From contig NZ_KE386914.1 in assembly GCF_000429545.1 (NCBI RefSeq), positions 1 to 64,000 of the forward strand: a stretch of DNA of 64,000 nt, given 5' to 3'. Position 1 is the stretch's first letter, and every line of letters begins with the position of its first letter. Of the stretch, positions 25,003-34,411 are shown one piece after another. The notes below the pieces were generated by a model. The model was not told the DNA's origin and did not search any database. It worked only from the letters and a program-made list of their open reading frames with translations. The stretch is from Arenibacter certesii DSM 19833. Lineage in GTDB: Bacteria; Bacteroidota; Bacteroidia; Flavobacteriales; Flavobacteriaceae. Both the position numbers and the translations under genes were made by a program.

Positions 25003-26697
25003 TTACCAACTGCCGCCACCGCCGCCGCCAAATCCACCACCTGATGATCCTCCGCCAGAAGAACTTCCTCCCGAACTGGAAGGGGTACTCACCATGTTGG
25101 ATTTCGCCTGATCCATAGAACTTGAAAAAGACTTGGAAAAACCCCTCATACTTGTAGCGCTATGACCTGAGTACCAGGTAGGTGGCACAATATTTAAGGC
25201 ATCAAATTTTTTGGCCCATTTTGTGAACATTCCAAATGCCAATGCATACCCCATGGTACTTTCAAAATAATGCGGGTCGTCTTTAAGTAACATTTCCAAT
25301 TTATTTTCTTCTGCAACTTTTATAAAACGTTTAAACCCTTTTAGTTCAGAAAGAAGTTTATTTCCCTCCGCATTTTTCTTAATCATAAATTTATTGACAT
25401 AAATCAATACCACACAGGTAACGATCATGGCACCTGTCCCTATTGGACCCCACATAAATAACCCAATTGCTGTAAGTCCGATAGCTAACAATATTAAAAC
25501 CAAGTATAAAATACCCTGTACCTTTTTAGATTCCCCCTCATAATAAGGTTGTGCATTTTCTTCCAGTAGTTTTTTAGCCCTATTCATTTTAGAATAAAAT
25601 GTGTTCTTGAGGCTACTTACCAAGACTTCCTCTGTTTCAATTGACTCGTTATTACTGAATAATCCATTGAATAATTCCCGCTCGTAGAGCGCTGCATCTA
25701 AGGGCAAAGGCTTTAGCCTAATAAGCTTGGTATCCTTAGACCCAAATACGCCTTTTTTAGGAATTTCTTCTAGTCTTATCAATCCCTTTTCACCCCAATA
25801 AGGAATTAGGGAGATTAAATCTGAATTGTCTTCTCTATCATTTATAAGGAATCCTGCCAAGGCTGGGTCTATATGATCTGGTGGGTAGTAAGTAGTAGTG
25901 GCAATTACCCTTTCATCTTTACCGAAAATCCACCAAACCCAGAAAAAGGCACCTAATAAAATTCCTATTAAAAATACAAAACCGTAGTTAGTCCAAAATG
26001 GCCAAAAAGGCTTATATTCATTAATTGCACCAACTGGCATATTAACCAAAACCGTGACGCTCTGACCAGGGTAGGATACAAATCCCGATTGGCTAGCTCC
26101 AGAGAATTCGCTATTGGCAAAATAGGTCTGTATATCTTTACTCCGTCCTGTAGTTCCCTCATCGCCGGAATATACAAAGCTATTTTCTTTACTTAAATAA
26201 ACATCCGGGGGAACATGTACCGTAAAATTGATCTGCTTAAAATTTGCGTCCCAACCATCAGGTTTTATATTCCAATAAAATTGAACTTGAGATTCCGAAA
26301 AAATAAATGCATTGTACACTCGATATCGGATCTCGTAATGATGTGGGCCTATAAGGGTTATATCCTTATCCCCTATCTTGATTTCCATCTCATCTTGCAT
26401 TTTTTGTACAAAATTGAAGGGCTTATCAAACTTGTAATTGGGCACCTCTACATTACGTATTTTAATCTTTCTAGTAGCCGTGTTCCCGGTAGAATCAATA
26501 AACTCATACTTAGTCCGTATGGTCCTATAAATACCATGTTTGGGAGTGTCAAAATTTAGATTATAATTTTCTACAACATCAAAATAACCCTCTTTATGAA
26601 TAGTAATATCTACGGTGTAATTGTTTACTGTAAAATCCTGGGCGTGGCCAATAGATAAGCACAGTAATAACAGAAGAAGTGAAATCTTTTTTCTCAT
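25003..26697 (-). CDS. DUF2207-family membrane protein
   Basis: 564 residues: signal peptide ending GHAQ, an exported N-terminal beta domain (FTVNNYTVDITIHKEGYFDVVENY, the DUF2207 opening), a membrane helix near residues 235-255, a cytosolic part, a hairpin of two helices about 400-435, and a glycine/serine-rich C-terminus ending in GGGGGGSW. Family function is unknown. Its start overlaps the LemA stop by four bases (ATGA), so the two are translationally coupled and probably act together at the membrane, a pairing common in bacteria. Confidence 0.88.
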   Translation of the reverse strand: MRKKISLLLLLLCLSIGHAQDFTVNNYTVDITIHKEGYFDVVENYNLNFDTPKHGIYRTIRTKYEFIDSTGNTATRKIKIRNVEVPNYKFDKPFNFVQKMQDEMEIKIGDKDITLIGPHHYEIRYRVYNAFIFSESQVQFYWNIKPDGWDANFKQINFTVHVPPDVYLSKENSFVYSGDEGTTGRSKDIQTYFANSEFSGASQSGFVSYPGQSVTVLVNMPVGAINEYKPFWPFWTNYGFVFLIGILLGAFFWVWWIFGKDERVIATTTYYPPDHIDPALAGFLINDREDNSDLISLIPYWGEKGLIRLEEIPKKGVFGSKDTKLIRLKPLPLDAALYERELFNGLFSNNESIETEEVLVSSLKNTFYSKMNRAKKLLEENAQPYYEGESKKVQGILYLVLILLAIGLTAIGLFMWGPIGTGAMIVTCVVLIYVNKFMIKKNAEGNKLLSELKGFKRFIKVAEENKLEMLLKDDPHYFESTMGYALAFGMFTKWAKKFDALNIVPPTWYSGHSATSMRGFSKSFSSSMDQAKSNMVSTPSSSGGSSSGGGSSGGGFGGGGGGSW

Positions 26698-27257
26698 TTT
26701 TTAAAATCAACTTTAACGTTAGCCCTACTTGCCTCGTCTACCTCAAAATAGTCGAAATTCTGATATTTGAACAGACTGGCTACCAATACTCCCGGCATGC
26801 TTTCTCCGTACGTATTGTTCTCCCGAACAGTTCCATTATAATATCTGCGAGCGCGTTCTAAATTTTCTTCAATATGATTCAGTTTTTCTTGTAAGTCCAA
26901 GAAATTTACATTTGCCTTTAGCTCCGGGTACGCTTCCCCTAAGGCAAAAATTCCCCCTAAACTACGTTGTAATTGATTTTCCGCCTTAATTTGAGAATTA
27001 ATATCACCTGAAGGAACCGCTATTGCGGCATTACGCGCATTAATAACAGCTTCTAAGGTCGATTTTTCGTGGGTAGCATAACCTTTTACAGTCTCCACTA
27101 AATTGGGGATTAGATCATATCTCCTCTTTAGAGCGACATCTATATTGCTCCATGCATCTTTTACTAAGTTCCTTAACCTAACAAAATTGTTGTAAACATT
27201 TATCAAGAAAAAAGCTAACAGGGCTATAAAGCCCAAAAATATAATTAAGGTAACCAT
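26694..27257 (-). CDS. lemA: LemA-family membrane protein
   Basis: 187 residues. One N-terminal transmembrane helix (about 3-22) then the LemA four-helix body: NLVKDAWSNIDVALKRRYDLIPNLVETVKGY is interrupted only by family-typical residues, followed by NARNAAI, YPELKANVNF and ARRYYNGTVRENN. Topology places the body outside the cytosol. It forms a coupled unit with the DUF2207 gene. Role uncertain; LemA proteins are linked to envelope homeostasis and signalling. Confidence 0.93.
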   Translation of the reverse strand: MVTLIIFLGFIALLAFFLINVYNNFVRLRNLVKDAWSNIDVALKRRYDLIPNLVETVKGYATHEKSTLEAVINARNAAIAVPSGDINSQIKAENQLQRSLGGIFALGEAYPELKANVNFLDLQEKLNHIEENLERARRYYNGTVRENNTYGESMPGVLVASLFKYQNFDYFEVDEASRANVKVDFKK

Positions 27258-27712
27258 GGCATGTTATTTAGTGTATTGAGCTAAGTTACCTATTTTTTTG
27301 GAGAGATTATAACCCTTCCAAACTTTTGTTAAAATGTTTAAAAAAGAAGTTGTTTTCAAATCCTGAAATACAAAATTCCTTTTACCAGACCCTGTTGTCT
27401 AAAGGAAATTATATAGGGGTTTGGAGCAATCTAAAGAACTGGTTTTCTTTAGTGGAATTAGAGCAAAACACATAAAAATCCACTTTAAATAAAAATCATA
27501 AGTCGTTTAATTTGTGGTAATTACTTGTTTTGTTAAAAAAGAAATGTAACTTTTAAAATTAAAAACAGATGAGGTGTTGATGCGATAGATAAAATTAGTA
27601 AGAAAGTACCCATGCCCCATTAGGAACTGAATCCATCAATATTAGTGACCTGTAATGTATTAGAGGAAAAAGCAGCATGCATCTTAGCTTATAGGAACTC
27701 ATTTTGATAGGT
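27258..27712. other. Intergenic stretch, nothing recognised
   Basis: About 450 AT-rich bases upstream of lemA and downstream of the M19 gene. No gene, repeat or strong hairpin seen. Confidence 0.5.
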
Positions 27713-29161
27713 TCATATAAAATTTTCTTTTAAAAATCTGCTCCCATTAAGTCCCATTATTCTGGCTATAATGTCATCTGCATTAATGTTATTTTCAGGC
27801 AGATTAAAGGTATTGTTTTGGACATAATTAAATGCATGTCTTTCCAAGAAATCGGCTAGATAAGGTAGCTCTTCTGAACTCCAAAAACCATTTAATGGAT
27901 TTATAATACCATCAAAATCGAACCCTATTACCAAACAGTCCCATGCAAAAATACCTTCGGCATCTAAAAGCTCCGCTATATGTTGAACTTGGTTCCATAT
28001 CAGTTCTGAACGATAATGCATAATTTTGTTCCGATGGACAGATTTTTTAATATTCTTTAGCGTTCTTTTGCTTACAACCCTCCGCTCATCCAATTGCAAT
28101 CCAAATAGTCCTTTGCTTTTGGCTATCTTAATAATTTCATCATCAAAAATATTAATATCAACGGGATTAAGTTTACTTGCCGTTCTAGGTCTTCCTACAC
28201 TCCTATTGGCAGATGATATTAGGCCATTTGCTGCACCGTGACTTACAATTATAGGCACGTTGTTATATTCGGGAATGGTATCCAACATTTGATAATATTC
28301 ATTTCTTGATGCAGGGCTCATATGTTTAATATCAATCAGGATGCGTTTACCATTATTGGTATCCAATAAATTTTTTATAATCGTTTTGCCTAGCTTGGTG
28401 ATTCCCGTATTCAAACCTTCGGACTGGTCCGTTTTCTTTTTAATGAGTCCGGTTAGGCTTTCTGCATGTCCGCATAAGTGATTCCAGAAATGATGAGCCA
28501 AACCAACATAAAATGGCGGATTCTTCCATGCTTTTATTTTCATTAGATTCTGAAGTAGTTCATTTTCTGTAGGTATCTTATCTACATTGGAAAACAGCAC
28601 ATGCATACCCTCAATGCTAATAACAACACAGATAGTTTGTATAGCTCTGTCCACCTCTTCCTCAACCAGTCTTATAGCCTCTATTTCCTTAAAGGAGTTT
28701 ACCAACTTGTATCTAAATTCACCTTCAGGTAAACGAATAATGGTTCCGTCTAATTCCTGGTAATATTTCAGTTCCATTTCCAGATCTTTAAAGTAATCTG
28801 TAATTCCCTGAATATAGTCCACTCGTTTCTTCCCTACCCCCGTTGCAAAATTGGCCGCGATATCCAAAATAAATTTGTTGGTCATTTTGTTTCGGAAAAA
28901 GTATTTTTCAATAGGATATAAGGATACACAGACAACGCTGACACCGCCATAAGATAAACTGGAGAAATTAGATTGGGAGAATTTGGTGACTCCGATTAAA
29001 TAATTTAATAATTTATCAACCAAGGTTGGGGGATTGTACCGCCAAATACTTCTAATCCGATTCCTATTCGCAGAATTCTCTCCCTTAGGTTTCCTATTGA
29101 AGCTTTTTCCAAATGGCTTTATAGCCGGATGACAATGAAAATCAAAATAATTATTCTCCAT
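27713..29161 (-). CDS. Peptidase family M19 (membrane dipeptidase-type) hydrolase
   Basis: 482 residues. The amidohydrolase barrel metal motifs are present in divergent form: FDFHCHPAIK at the start (HxH instead of the HxD of renal dipeptidase), ISIEGMH in mid-protein (bridging Glu), IKHMSP and VSHGAANG (metal histidines), and LVIGFDFDG near the end. No signal peptide is seen, so it is likely cytosolic. The normal family splits dipeptides, including D-configured ones. It is longer than typical M19 (about 350-400), with extra helices after residue 30 and around 190-250. Substrate uncertain. Confidence 0.8.
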   Translation of the reverse strand: MENNYFDFHCHPAIKPFGKSFNRKPKGENSANRNRIRSIWRYNPPTLVDKLLNYLIGVTKFSQSNFSSLSYGGVSVVCVSLYPIEKYFFRNKMTNKFILDIAANFATGVGKKRVDYIQGITDYFKDLEMELKYYQELDGTIIRLPEGEFRYKLVNSFKEIEAIRLVEEEVDRAIQTICVVISIEGMHVLFSNVDKIPTENELLQNLMKIKAWKNPPFYVGLAHHFWNHLCGHAESLTGLIKKKTDQSEGLNTGITKLGKTIIKNLLDTNNGKRILIDIKHMSPASRNEYYQMLDTIPEYNNVPIIVSHGAANGLISSANRSVGRPRTASKLNPVDINIFDDEIIKIAKSKGLFGLQLDERRVVSKRTLKNIKKSVHRNKIMHYRSELIWNQVQHIAELLDAEGIFAWDCLVIGFDFDGIINPLNGFWSSEELPYLADFLERHAFNYVQNNTFNLPENNINADDIIARIMGLNGSRFLKENFI

Positions 29162-29203
29162 GCGTTCCAGTGTTATTAATGAGACCTAATGGTTATACCC
29201 ATA

Positions 29204-29228
29204 CCTGCCCGTGCTGATCAGGCGGGGG
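29204..29228. repeat. GC-rich hairpin repeat, copy 1
   Basis: CCTGCC pairs with GGCGGG (one G-U) across an 11-base loop. The outer sequence CCTGCCCG...CAGGCGGG is shared with 60604-60627. It is a GC island in an AT-rich intergenic region upstream of the M19 gene. Confidence 0.55.
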
Positions 29229-29463
29229 TTAAAATTGTTTCGCTACCATCCGCCCTATGTCAAGTAATTGATTGACAGAATCTGTGGTGCCATCCTTCTG
29301 ATATATAAAATAGGAGTACCAACAGCTGTCTTAAGTTGATAATGTTGTTGGGGAGTATTTTAAAGATACAGGAAATGCTTCACAGAAAAAAACGGGTGGT
29401 GAAAATCTTTTATTCCCAAAGGATTCGGGAATATTTAAGGTCAAGCTCAAAAGATGTAGATAA
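29229..29463. other. Remainder of the intergenic region before the helicase
   Basis: A small hairpin ATTCCC/GGGAAT occurs near 29411-29431. No gene is visible. Confidence 0.4.
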
Positions 29464-29492
29464 AAGAAAACCCCTACCGAATCAGGTAAGGG
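29464..29492 (-). terminator. Terminator of the SF2 helicase gene
   Basis: CCCCTACC (29471-29478) pairs with GGTAAGGG (29485-29492) with one bulge; on the minus strand it is followed by TTTTCTTTT. Located 60 bases past the helicase stop. Confidence 0.65.
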
Positions 29493-29549
29493 CTTAATTT
29501 TATTTTAGATGAAAGGCAACTCAACTCAATAATTTTGAAGTCTAGTAAA

Positions 29550-31109
29550 CTAGTCTTCCGGTGGATACCCGTGAATATCTTCATAAATGGTGTCAAAATT
29601 CTGTCTTATGTACGTGTGCAATTTTTTATGATAATCGTCTTTTAACCATTTTAAAAAGTTGTAGGTACTTTTACTTATACATTTAGCATAGCGCTGTATC
29701 CTATCCTCTATATCCGGCCCTAGCATTTTTGCGAGTGCTAGAGCATCATAAACATCCACACTATTCTCTACGCATATTCTAGCATGTTGAATTATAGATC
29801 TTTCCAAAACTACTTTGGAAGATTCTCCATTTCTAACAGAATCTACATATGTTTCCTTAATATCAAAATAAACATCTTCAGTATTGGCAAATTCTGCCCG
29901 TAGTTCCTCTGGCATTTCCCATTTGAAAGTACTTTCTAATTCTTCATCACTAACAATTCTATCAGCATAGAAATTAGGGGATTTAAAGATAGCTTGCCAG
30001 TCTAAATCTGCACCCCAAGGACCAAAACGATGGTAATTATTCCCTAAATCGATTACGGTAAAAGTAGATTTGTTGCTCAATATTCTTGAACCACGCCCAA
30101 TCATCTGATAATAAAGGGTAAGTGATTTAGTAGCCCGGTTCAATATAATGGTCTCAATGGAGGGTTCGTCAAAACCAGTTGTTAGTATACTTACAGAGGT
30201 CAAAATGGCATTAGGCGTAGTATTAAACCACTTCAAAATAGCTTTACGCTGTTTTTTAGTGGCGGTATTATCTAAGTGAGCTATAGGATATCCGGCCGCT
30301 CTAAACGTTTCATATACGTGAAGGGAGGTATTAATACCGTTATTGAAAATTAAGGTTTTCTTCCCTTTGGAATGCTTCTCATAAGCTTCAACAAGCTTAC
30401 TGAGCATTTGACTGTTGTTATATAAATCTTCAGAAGATTTTACGGTATAATCTCCATTAGACCCCACTTCTAGTGAAGTAAGTCCCATATTATAGGAAAT
30501 GAATTCTGCTTTGGCCAAGAACTCATTTTCTATAAGGGATTCAATAGTTTCCCCAACGATCAATTCGTCATAGTTATCCTTCATCGGTAAGTCCTTGTTT
30601 GAACTCAATGGGGTAGCCGTTACCCCTAAAATAAAGGAACTCTCAAAAAACTTAAAAAGTTTTGTAAAGGAATTGTAATGAGCTTCATCTATGATAACCA
30701 ATCCAACATCAGAAATATCCAGTTTATCATCCTGTAGCCTATTGTTTAAGGTTTCTACCATGGCTACAAAACAGCTATATTGTTCTTGATCGTCCAGATT
30801 AGCCTTGCTATCCACGACTTTATTCGTAACTCCAAAACTGCTTAGCATATTGGACGTCTGCTTACACAGCTCCAAACGATGGGTCATTATTAATACCTTT
30901 TTTTGATGGTGTTTTAGGTATTGCCTAACTATTTCAGAAAATATAACGGTTTTACCTCCTCCAGTTGGCAATTGATATAAAAGATGGTAATCGTCGGGAG
31001 CACTTTCAAATTTATCAAAAATCTTATCTATCGCTCCTTTTTGATAATCGTATAATTCTTTATCTGTTTTTTTTTCCACAATGGTATCTGCAATCGAAAT
31101 CTCCGACAT
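29550..31109 (-). CDS. SF2 DEAH-type DNA helicase, RadD-like
   Basis: 519 residues. Motifs in order: Walker A LPTGGGKT (47-54), motif Ia MTHRLELC, Walker B DEAH (141-144), GVTATPLSS, and the second RecA domain with GFDEPSIETI and YQMIGRGSR. A C-terminal region of about 130 residues follows. The layout resembles stand-alone RadD/YejH or the helicase part of type I/III restriction enzymes, but no methylase or nuclease is adjacent. Likely an ATP-dependent DNA or RNA remodeller; exact role unknown. Confidence 0.88.
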   Translation of the reverse strand: MSEISIADTIVEKKTDKELYDYQKGAIDKIFDKFESAPDDYHLLYQLPTGGGKTVIFSEIVRQYLKHHQKKVLIMTHRLELCKQTSNMLSSFGVTNKVVDSKANLDDQEQYSCFVAMVETLNNRLQDDKLDISDVGLVIIDEAHYNSFTKLFKFFESSFILGVTATPLSSNKDLPMKDNYDELIVGETIESLIENEFLAKAEFISYNMGLTSLEVGSNGDYTVKSSEDLYNNSQMLSKLVEAYEKHSKGKKTLIFNNGINTSLHVYETFRAAGYPIAHLDNTATKKQRKAILKWFNTTPNAILTSVSILTTGFDEPSIETIILNRATKSLTLYYQMIGRGSRILSNKSTFTVIDLGNNYHRFGPWGADLDWQAIFKSPNFYADRIVSDEELESTFKWEMPEELRAEFANTEDVYFDIKETYVDSVRNGESSKVVLERSIIQHARICVENSVDVYDALALAKMLGPDIEDRIQRYAKCISKSTYNFLKWLKDDYHKKLHTYIRQNFDTIYEDIHGYPPED

Positions 31110-31136
31110 AATTTCCTTATCTTTTTAATAGAGTTG

Positions 31137-31144
31137 CAAAATTA
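31137..31144 (-). promoter_or_regulatory. -7 element of the SF2 helicase gene
   Basis: The minus strand reads TAATTTTG (TAnnTTTG), about 28 bases before the ATG; no well-placed TTG. Confidence 0.4.
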
Positions 31145-31228
31145 CGGACTTTAGGGGGTGATTCACGAATTATTTCTATAAAAAGCAGGCCTATTGTCTT
31201 AAAATAAATCTAAATTGGCCCCATTTTT

Positions 31229-32221
31229 TTAGTTCCTAGCCAATTTTCTCAGTGTTGCCCATTGTTTTAACATTTCCCTTGAGTCGGTTGCTGGATAACC
31301 TAAAACGGTTTTACCGGGTAATACATCACTCATTACACCTGATCCTGCACCTACAGTTGCACCAGAATTTATGGTGGTATGGTCTTTTATGGAGGCACTA
31401 CCGCCTATAATTACCCCATCCCCTAAAGTAACAGATCCGGCAAGACCACTATGTCCGGCCATAATACAGAATTTGCCCAAGATACAATTATGTGCAATTT
31501 GCACCAAGTTGTCAATTTTGCAACCATCCCCTACAATAGTTGAGCTAAACTTGCCCCTATCCACACAGGAATTAGCTCCTATTTCTACGTAATCCCCAAT
31601 TACTACATTTCCTATCTGAGGTATTTTCACCAATCCCCTACCATCCGCACTGGGCCTATAACCAAAACCATCTGCACCAATGCTTACATTAATATGAAAA
31701 ATACAATGTGCGCCAATTACGCTTCGTTCTCTAATTACGGTACCAGACCAAACCACGGTATGATCTCCTATACTGGTATCATCAAAAATGGAAACGTTAG
31801 GGTAAAGGATTACCCCATCTCCTAAAACTACATTTTTTCCTACGTAGCATCCTGCACCTATTTTACAACCCTTACCTAAAGTGGCAGTAGGATGAACCGA
31901 TGCCATAGGGTGAATTTCTTCTTCAAATACAGGACCTTCTGGTTCAAATGCCTCTAATAGTTTTGCCATGGCCAGGTCTGGGTTGTTTACCTTTATAAAA
32001 GCGCGATCAATACCTGGAAGAATAGATATGTTCTTACTAACGATAGCTGCACTGGCCTCTGAATTTTCCCATTGTTTAGCGTATTTAGCTGAACTAATAA
32101 AGGTGATTTGTTGACTTTTGGCACGATCAATTTGTTCGGCACCAATGATATTTTTGTTAAAGCTCCCTTGGAGCTCTCCATCTAAAAGTTGACAGATTTC
32201 TTCTACACTGAATGATTTCAT
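31229..32221 (-). CDS. lpxD: UDP-3-O-acylglucosamine N-acyltransferase (LpxD)
   Basis: 330 residues. A uridine-binding N-terminal domain (about 1-100) is followed by a left-handed beta helix of hexapeptide repeats. The LpxD markers IGADGFGY (181-188) and the catalytic-type H244 in QIAHNCILG are intact. It adds a 3-hydroxyacyl chain from ACP to UDP-3-O-acylglucosamine in lipid A synthesis. It is not next to lpxC/fabZ or lpxA as the canonical gene would be, so it may be a second copy with another acyl preference; that is inference from context. Confidence 0.92.
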   Translation of the reverse strand: MKSFSVEEICQLLDGELQGSFNKNIIGAEQIDRAKSQQITFISSAKYAKQWENSEASAAIVSKNISILPGIDRAFIKVNNPDLAMAKLLEAFEPEGPVFEEEIHPMASVHPTATLGKGCKIGAGCYVGKNVVLGDGVILYPNVSIFDDTSIGDHTVVWSGTVIRERSVIGAHCIFHINVSIGADGFGYRPSADGRGLVKIPQIGNVVIGDYVEIGANSCVDRGKFSSTIVGDGCKIDNLVQIAHNCILGKFCIMAGHSGLAGSVTLGDGVIIGGSASIKDHTTINSGATVGAGSGVMSDVLPGKTVLGYPATDSREMLKQWATLRKLARN

Positions 32222-32478
32222 TACTAAATTTTGGTTGTTATTGTAATATGATTTTAAAAATATGATTTTTTTAAATATAGTGCTAAAATCAATATTTTAT
32301 GTCTAAATCTAAAATAAGGTAATTTTTAGGGTGTCTGTAAAAACCACATAACTCTACTGGATTCGATTATGGGTATCCATAAAGTAAATAGCTTTTAAGT
32401 GATTGTTTTAAGAGTACAACTGGACTTAAGATACGTCAACAAATATCTATGTATCTATCCAGTTTCACAGGTGAATGG

Positions 32479-32703
32479 TTATTTATTGAGTTTTTTAATG
32501 GATCTCACGTAGAGTTGCTCCACTTTTTCTCTTGCCCAAGGCGTCTTCCTTAAAAAAGTAAGGCTAGATTTAATAGAGGGGTCATGATTAAAGCTTCTAA
32601 TATTTATTTTAGCTCCCAATTTTTCCCATCCATAGTAGTCTACCAAGGATTGGAGAATCATGGCCAATGTTTTCCCATGTAAAGGATCGTTCCCACCGTT
32701 CAT
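32479..32703 (-). CDS. VF530 (DUF2132) family small DNA-binding-type protein
   Basis: 74 residues from the ATG at 32703; the frame can be extended two codons to a [44 protein letters not shown] are the hallmark segments of the VF530 family, a helical fold studied in Vibrio fischeri and thought to bind DNA. Function unknown. It is close to, but not overlapping, the RhlE-like helicase gene upstream (50-base gap), so the two may be cotranscribed. Confidence 0.88.
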   Translation of the reverse strand: MNGGNDPLHGKTLAMILQSLVDYYGWEKLGAKINIRSFNHDPSIKSSLTFLRKTPWAREKVEQLYVRSIKKLNK

Positions 32704-32752
32704 TAGCAATCTAATTTTATTTTGGTCAATATATGTTACAAGTTAAAAATAA

Positions 32753-34111
32753 CTATTTTCTTTTTTTAATCCTCTTCGCAACATTCTTATCCCCTCTGGT
32801 CAATGGTTTTTTATATTTTTTAGCTATGGTCCGCTTATAAGAACCTCCAAGGTTTACTTTTTTATTCTTTTCTAATTTTTCATGAAAAGCGCCCCCTCCC
32901 TCTTCTCCGTCAGAAGCTCTATGTGAGTTATTGGGCTCCGTATTTATAGGACGTTCCTCTGGCGCCAATTCTTCAGATATCTTCACTTCATTTGGAAAAT
33001 CCAACATAGGTATAGAATAGTCCATCAATTCTTCTATGGCGACTTTCGATTCTTCTTCCCGCTTTGTAAATAGCAAAATAGATTTCCCTTTTTGTTTGGC
33101 CCTTCCGGTTCTACCAATTCTGTGGATATAATTTTCGGGATAGGTAGGGGTGTCAAAATTTATAACATGGCTAACCATCTCCAAATCGATACCTCTCGCC
33201 ATTACGTCGGTGGAAATTAAGATCCTATTTTTTCCCTCATCAAACTGGTCTATAGATCGTAATCTATAATTTTGGGTCTTGTTAGAATGGATAACGGCAA
33301 TTTCTGAACCAAAAACCGCTTTCATCGCTTCAAATAACCGGTCTGCACTTCTTTTATTGGAAACGAAAATCAATACTTTATTGTAAAGCATCTTGTCCTT
33401 TAGCAAATAGAGCAACAAGTTTACTTTAGTGTAAAAATTTTCTACCTCATAGGCAGTTTGTTCAATATTAGCTAAAGGGGTTCCACTAACAGCAATGGAA
33501 ACCTTTACCGGTGTTATAAAGAAATCCTCTATCAATTTGGCGACGTCTTCCGTCATGGTTGCAGAGAACATAATATTTTGTCTTTTAGGAGGTACCAGTT
33601 CTAAGATATTTGTGATTTGAAACCGGAAACCAAGATCCAACATTACGTCTACCTCGTCTATTACAAGTTTCTTTATATCTCTTAACTTCACCGTATGGTC
33701 TAAGCAAAGATCATACAATCTTCCTGGAGTGGCCACTAAAATATCACAACCCTGTGCAACTGCTTGCCGTTGGGTGTTTATATTAGCTCCACCATAAATA
33801 CCGCATACCCGAGAACTTGTATATTTAGCGAAGGCCTCTATATTTTCTACTACCTGTACTACTAGTTCCCTAGTAGGTACTAAAATAAGTACACGCGGAC
33901 TTACTTGTTTAGAAAATTTAAGTTGTTGTAATATAGGTAAGGTATAGGCTAAGGTTTTTCCTGTTCCTGTCTGTGCAATTCCTACCATATCTTTTCCGGA
34001 CATGATTACCGAAAAGGATTGTTCCTGAATCGGAGTTGGGGAGCTAAAGCCTAGATCCTGAATTCCGTATATTAATTGATTTGATAGATTTAAATCCTCA
34101 AAAGTGCTCAT
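32753..34111 (-). CDS. DEAD-box-type RNA helicase, RhlE-like, with DEVD motif II
   Basis: 452 residues from the ATG at 34111. Q motif (FSSPTPIQEQ), Walker A AQTGTGKT (47-54), PTRELVVQ, TPGRL, motif II DEVD (152-155), SAT, ARGID and HRIGRTGR are all present; the usual DEAD is DEVD. The C-terminus is a basic tail rich in KKYKKP and KRIKKRK for RNA contact. It should remodel ribosomal or messenger RNA. A longer frame to 34153 exists, but a -7 element lies inside it at 34127-34134, so the shorter start is preferred. Confidence 0.92.
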   Translation of the reverse strand: MSTFEDLNLSNQLIYGIQDLGFSSPTPIQEQSFSVIMSGKDMVGIAQTGTGKTLAYTLPILQQLKFSKQVSPRVLILVPTRELVVQVVENIEAFAKYTSSRVCGIYGGANINTQRQAVAQGCDILVATPGRLYDLCLDHTVKLRDIKKLVIDEVDVMLDLGFRFQITNILELVPPKRQNIMFSATMTEDVAKLIEDFFITPVKVSIAVSGTPLANIEQTAYEVENFYTKVNLLLYLLKDKMLYNKVLIFVSNKRSADRLFEAMKAVFGSEIAVIHSNKTQNYRLRSIDQFDEGKNRILISTDVMARGIDLEMVSHVINFDTPTYPENYIHRIGRTGRAKQKGKSILLFTKREEESKVAIEELMDYSIPMLDFPNEVKISEELAPEERPINTEPNNSHRASDGEEGGGAFHEKLEKNKKVNLGGSYKRTIAKKYKKPLTRGDKNVAKRIKKRK

Positions 34112-34126
34112 TCGTATAATTTTGCG

Positions 34127-34134
34127 CAAAGGTA
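34127..34134 (-). promoter_or_regulatory. -7 element of the RhlE-like gene
   Basis: The minus strand reads TACCTTTG (TAnnTTTG), 16 bases before the chosen ATG. It argues against the longer start. Confidence 0.5.
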
Positions 34135-34411
34135 AAGCTAAATTTACCCACATTATTCCTTAGAAACCAATAATCCGTTAGAAAGCCGACATCAACTCCC
34201 TGAAATTTCACTTTAGAGAGCTTAAAACTTTCAAAAAGTAACTGCAAAAATCAGAAATGAATACCAAATGGCCCCTCTTCTACCTTATTTTCCTTAGAAA
34301 TTGTTTCTGAACTTTTGGTTAAAATCCGGAAAACAGACAAAAGAGTAAGAAAAAGTTGGGTCGAAGTAAAATGATGGTTAAATTGTAGTAATAATCTTAA
34401 ATCCATAAGTT

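Noticed and set aside
32140-32240. A possible promoter before lpxD
   Set aside because: No TAnnTTTG match with usable spacing was found, so it was not annotated.
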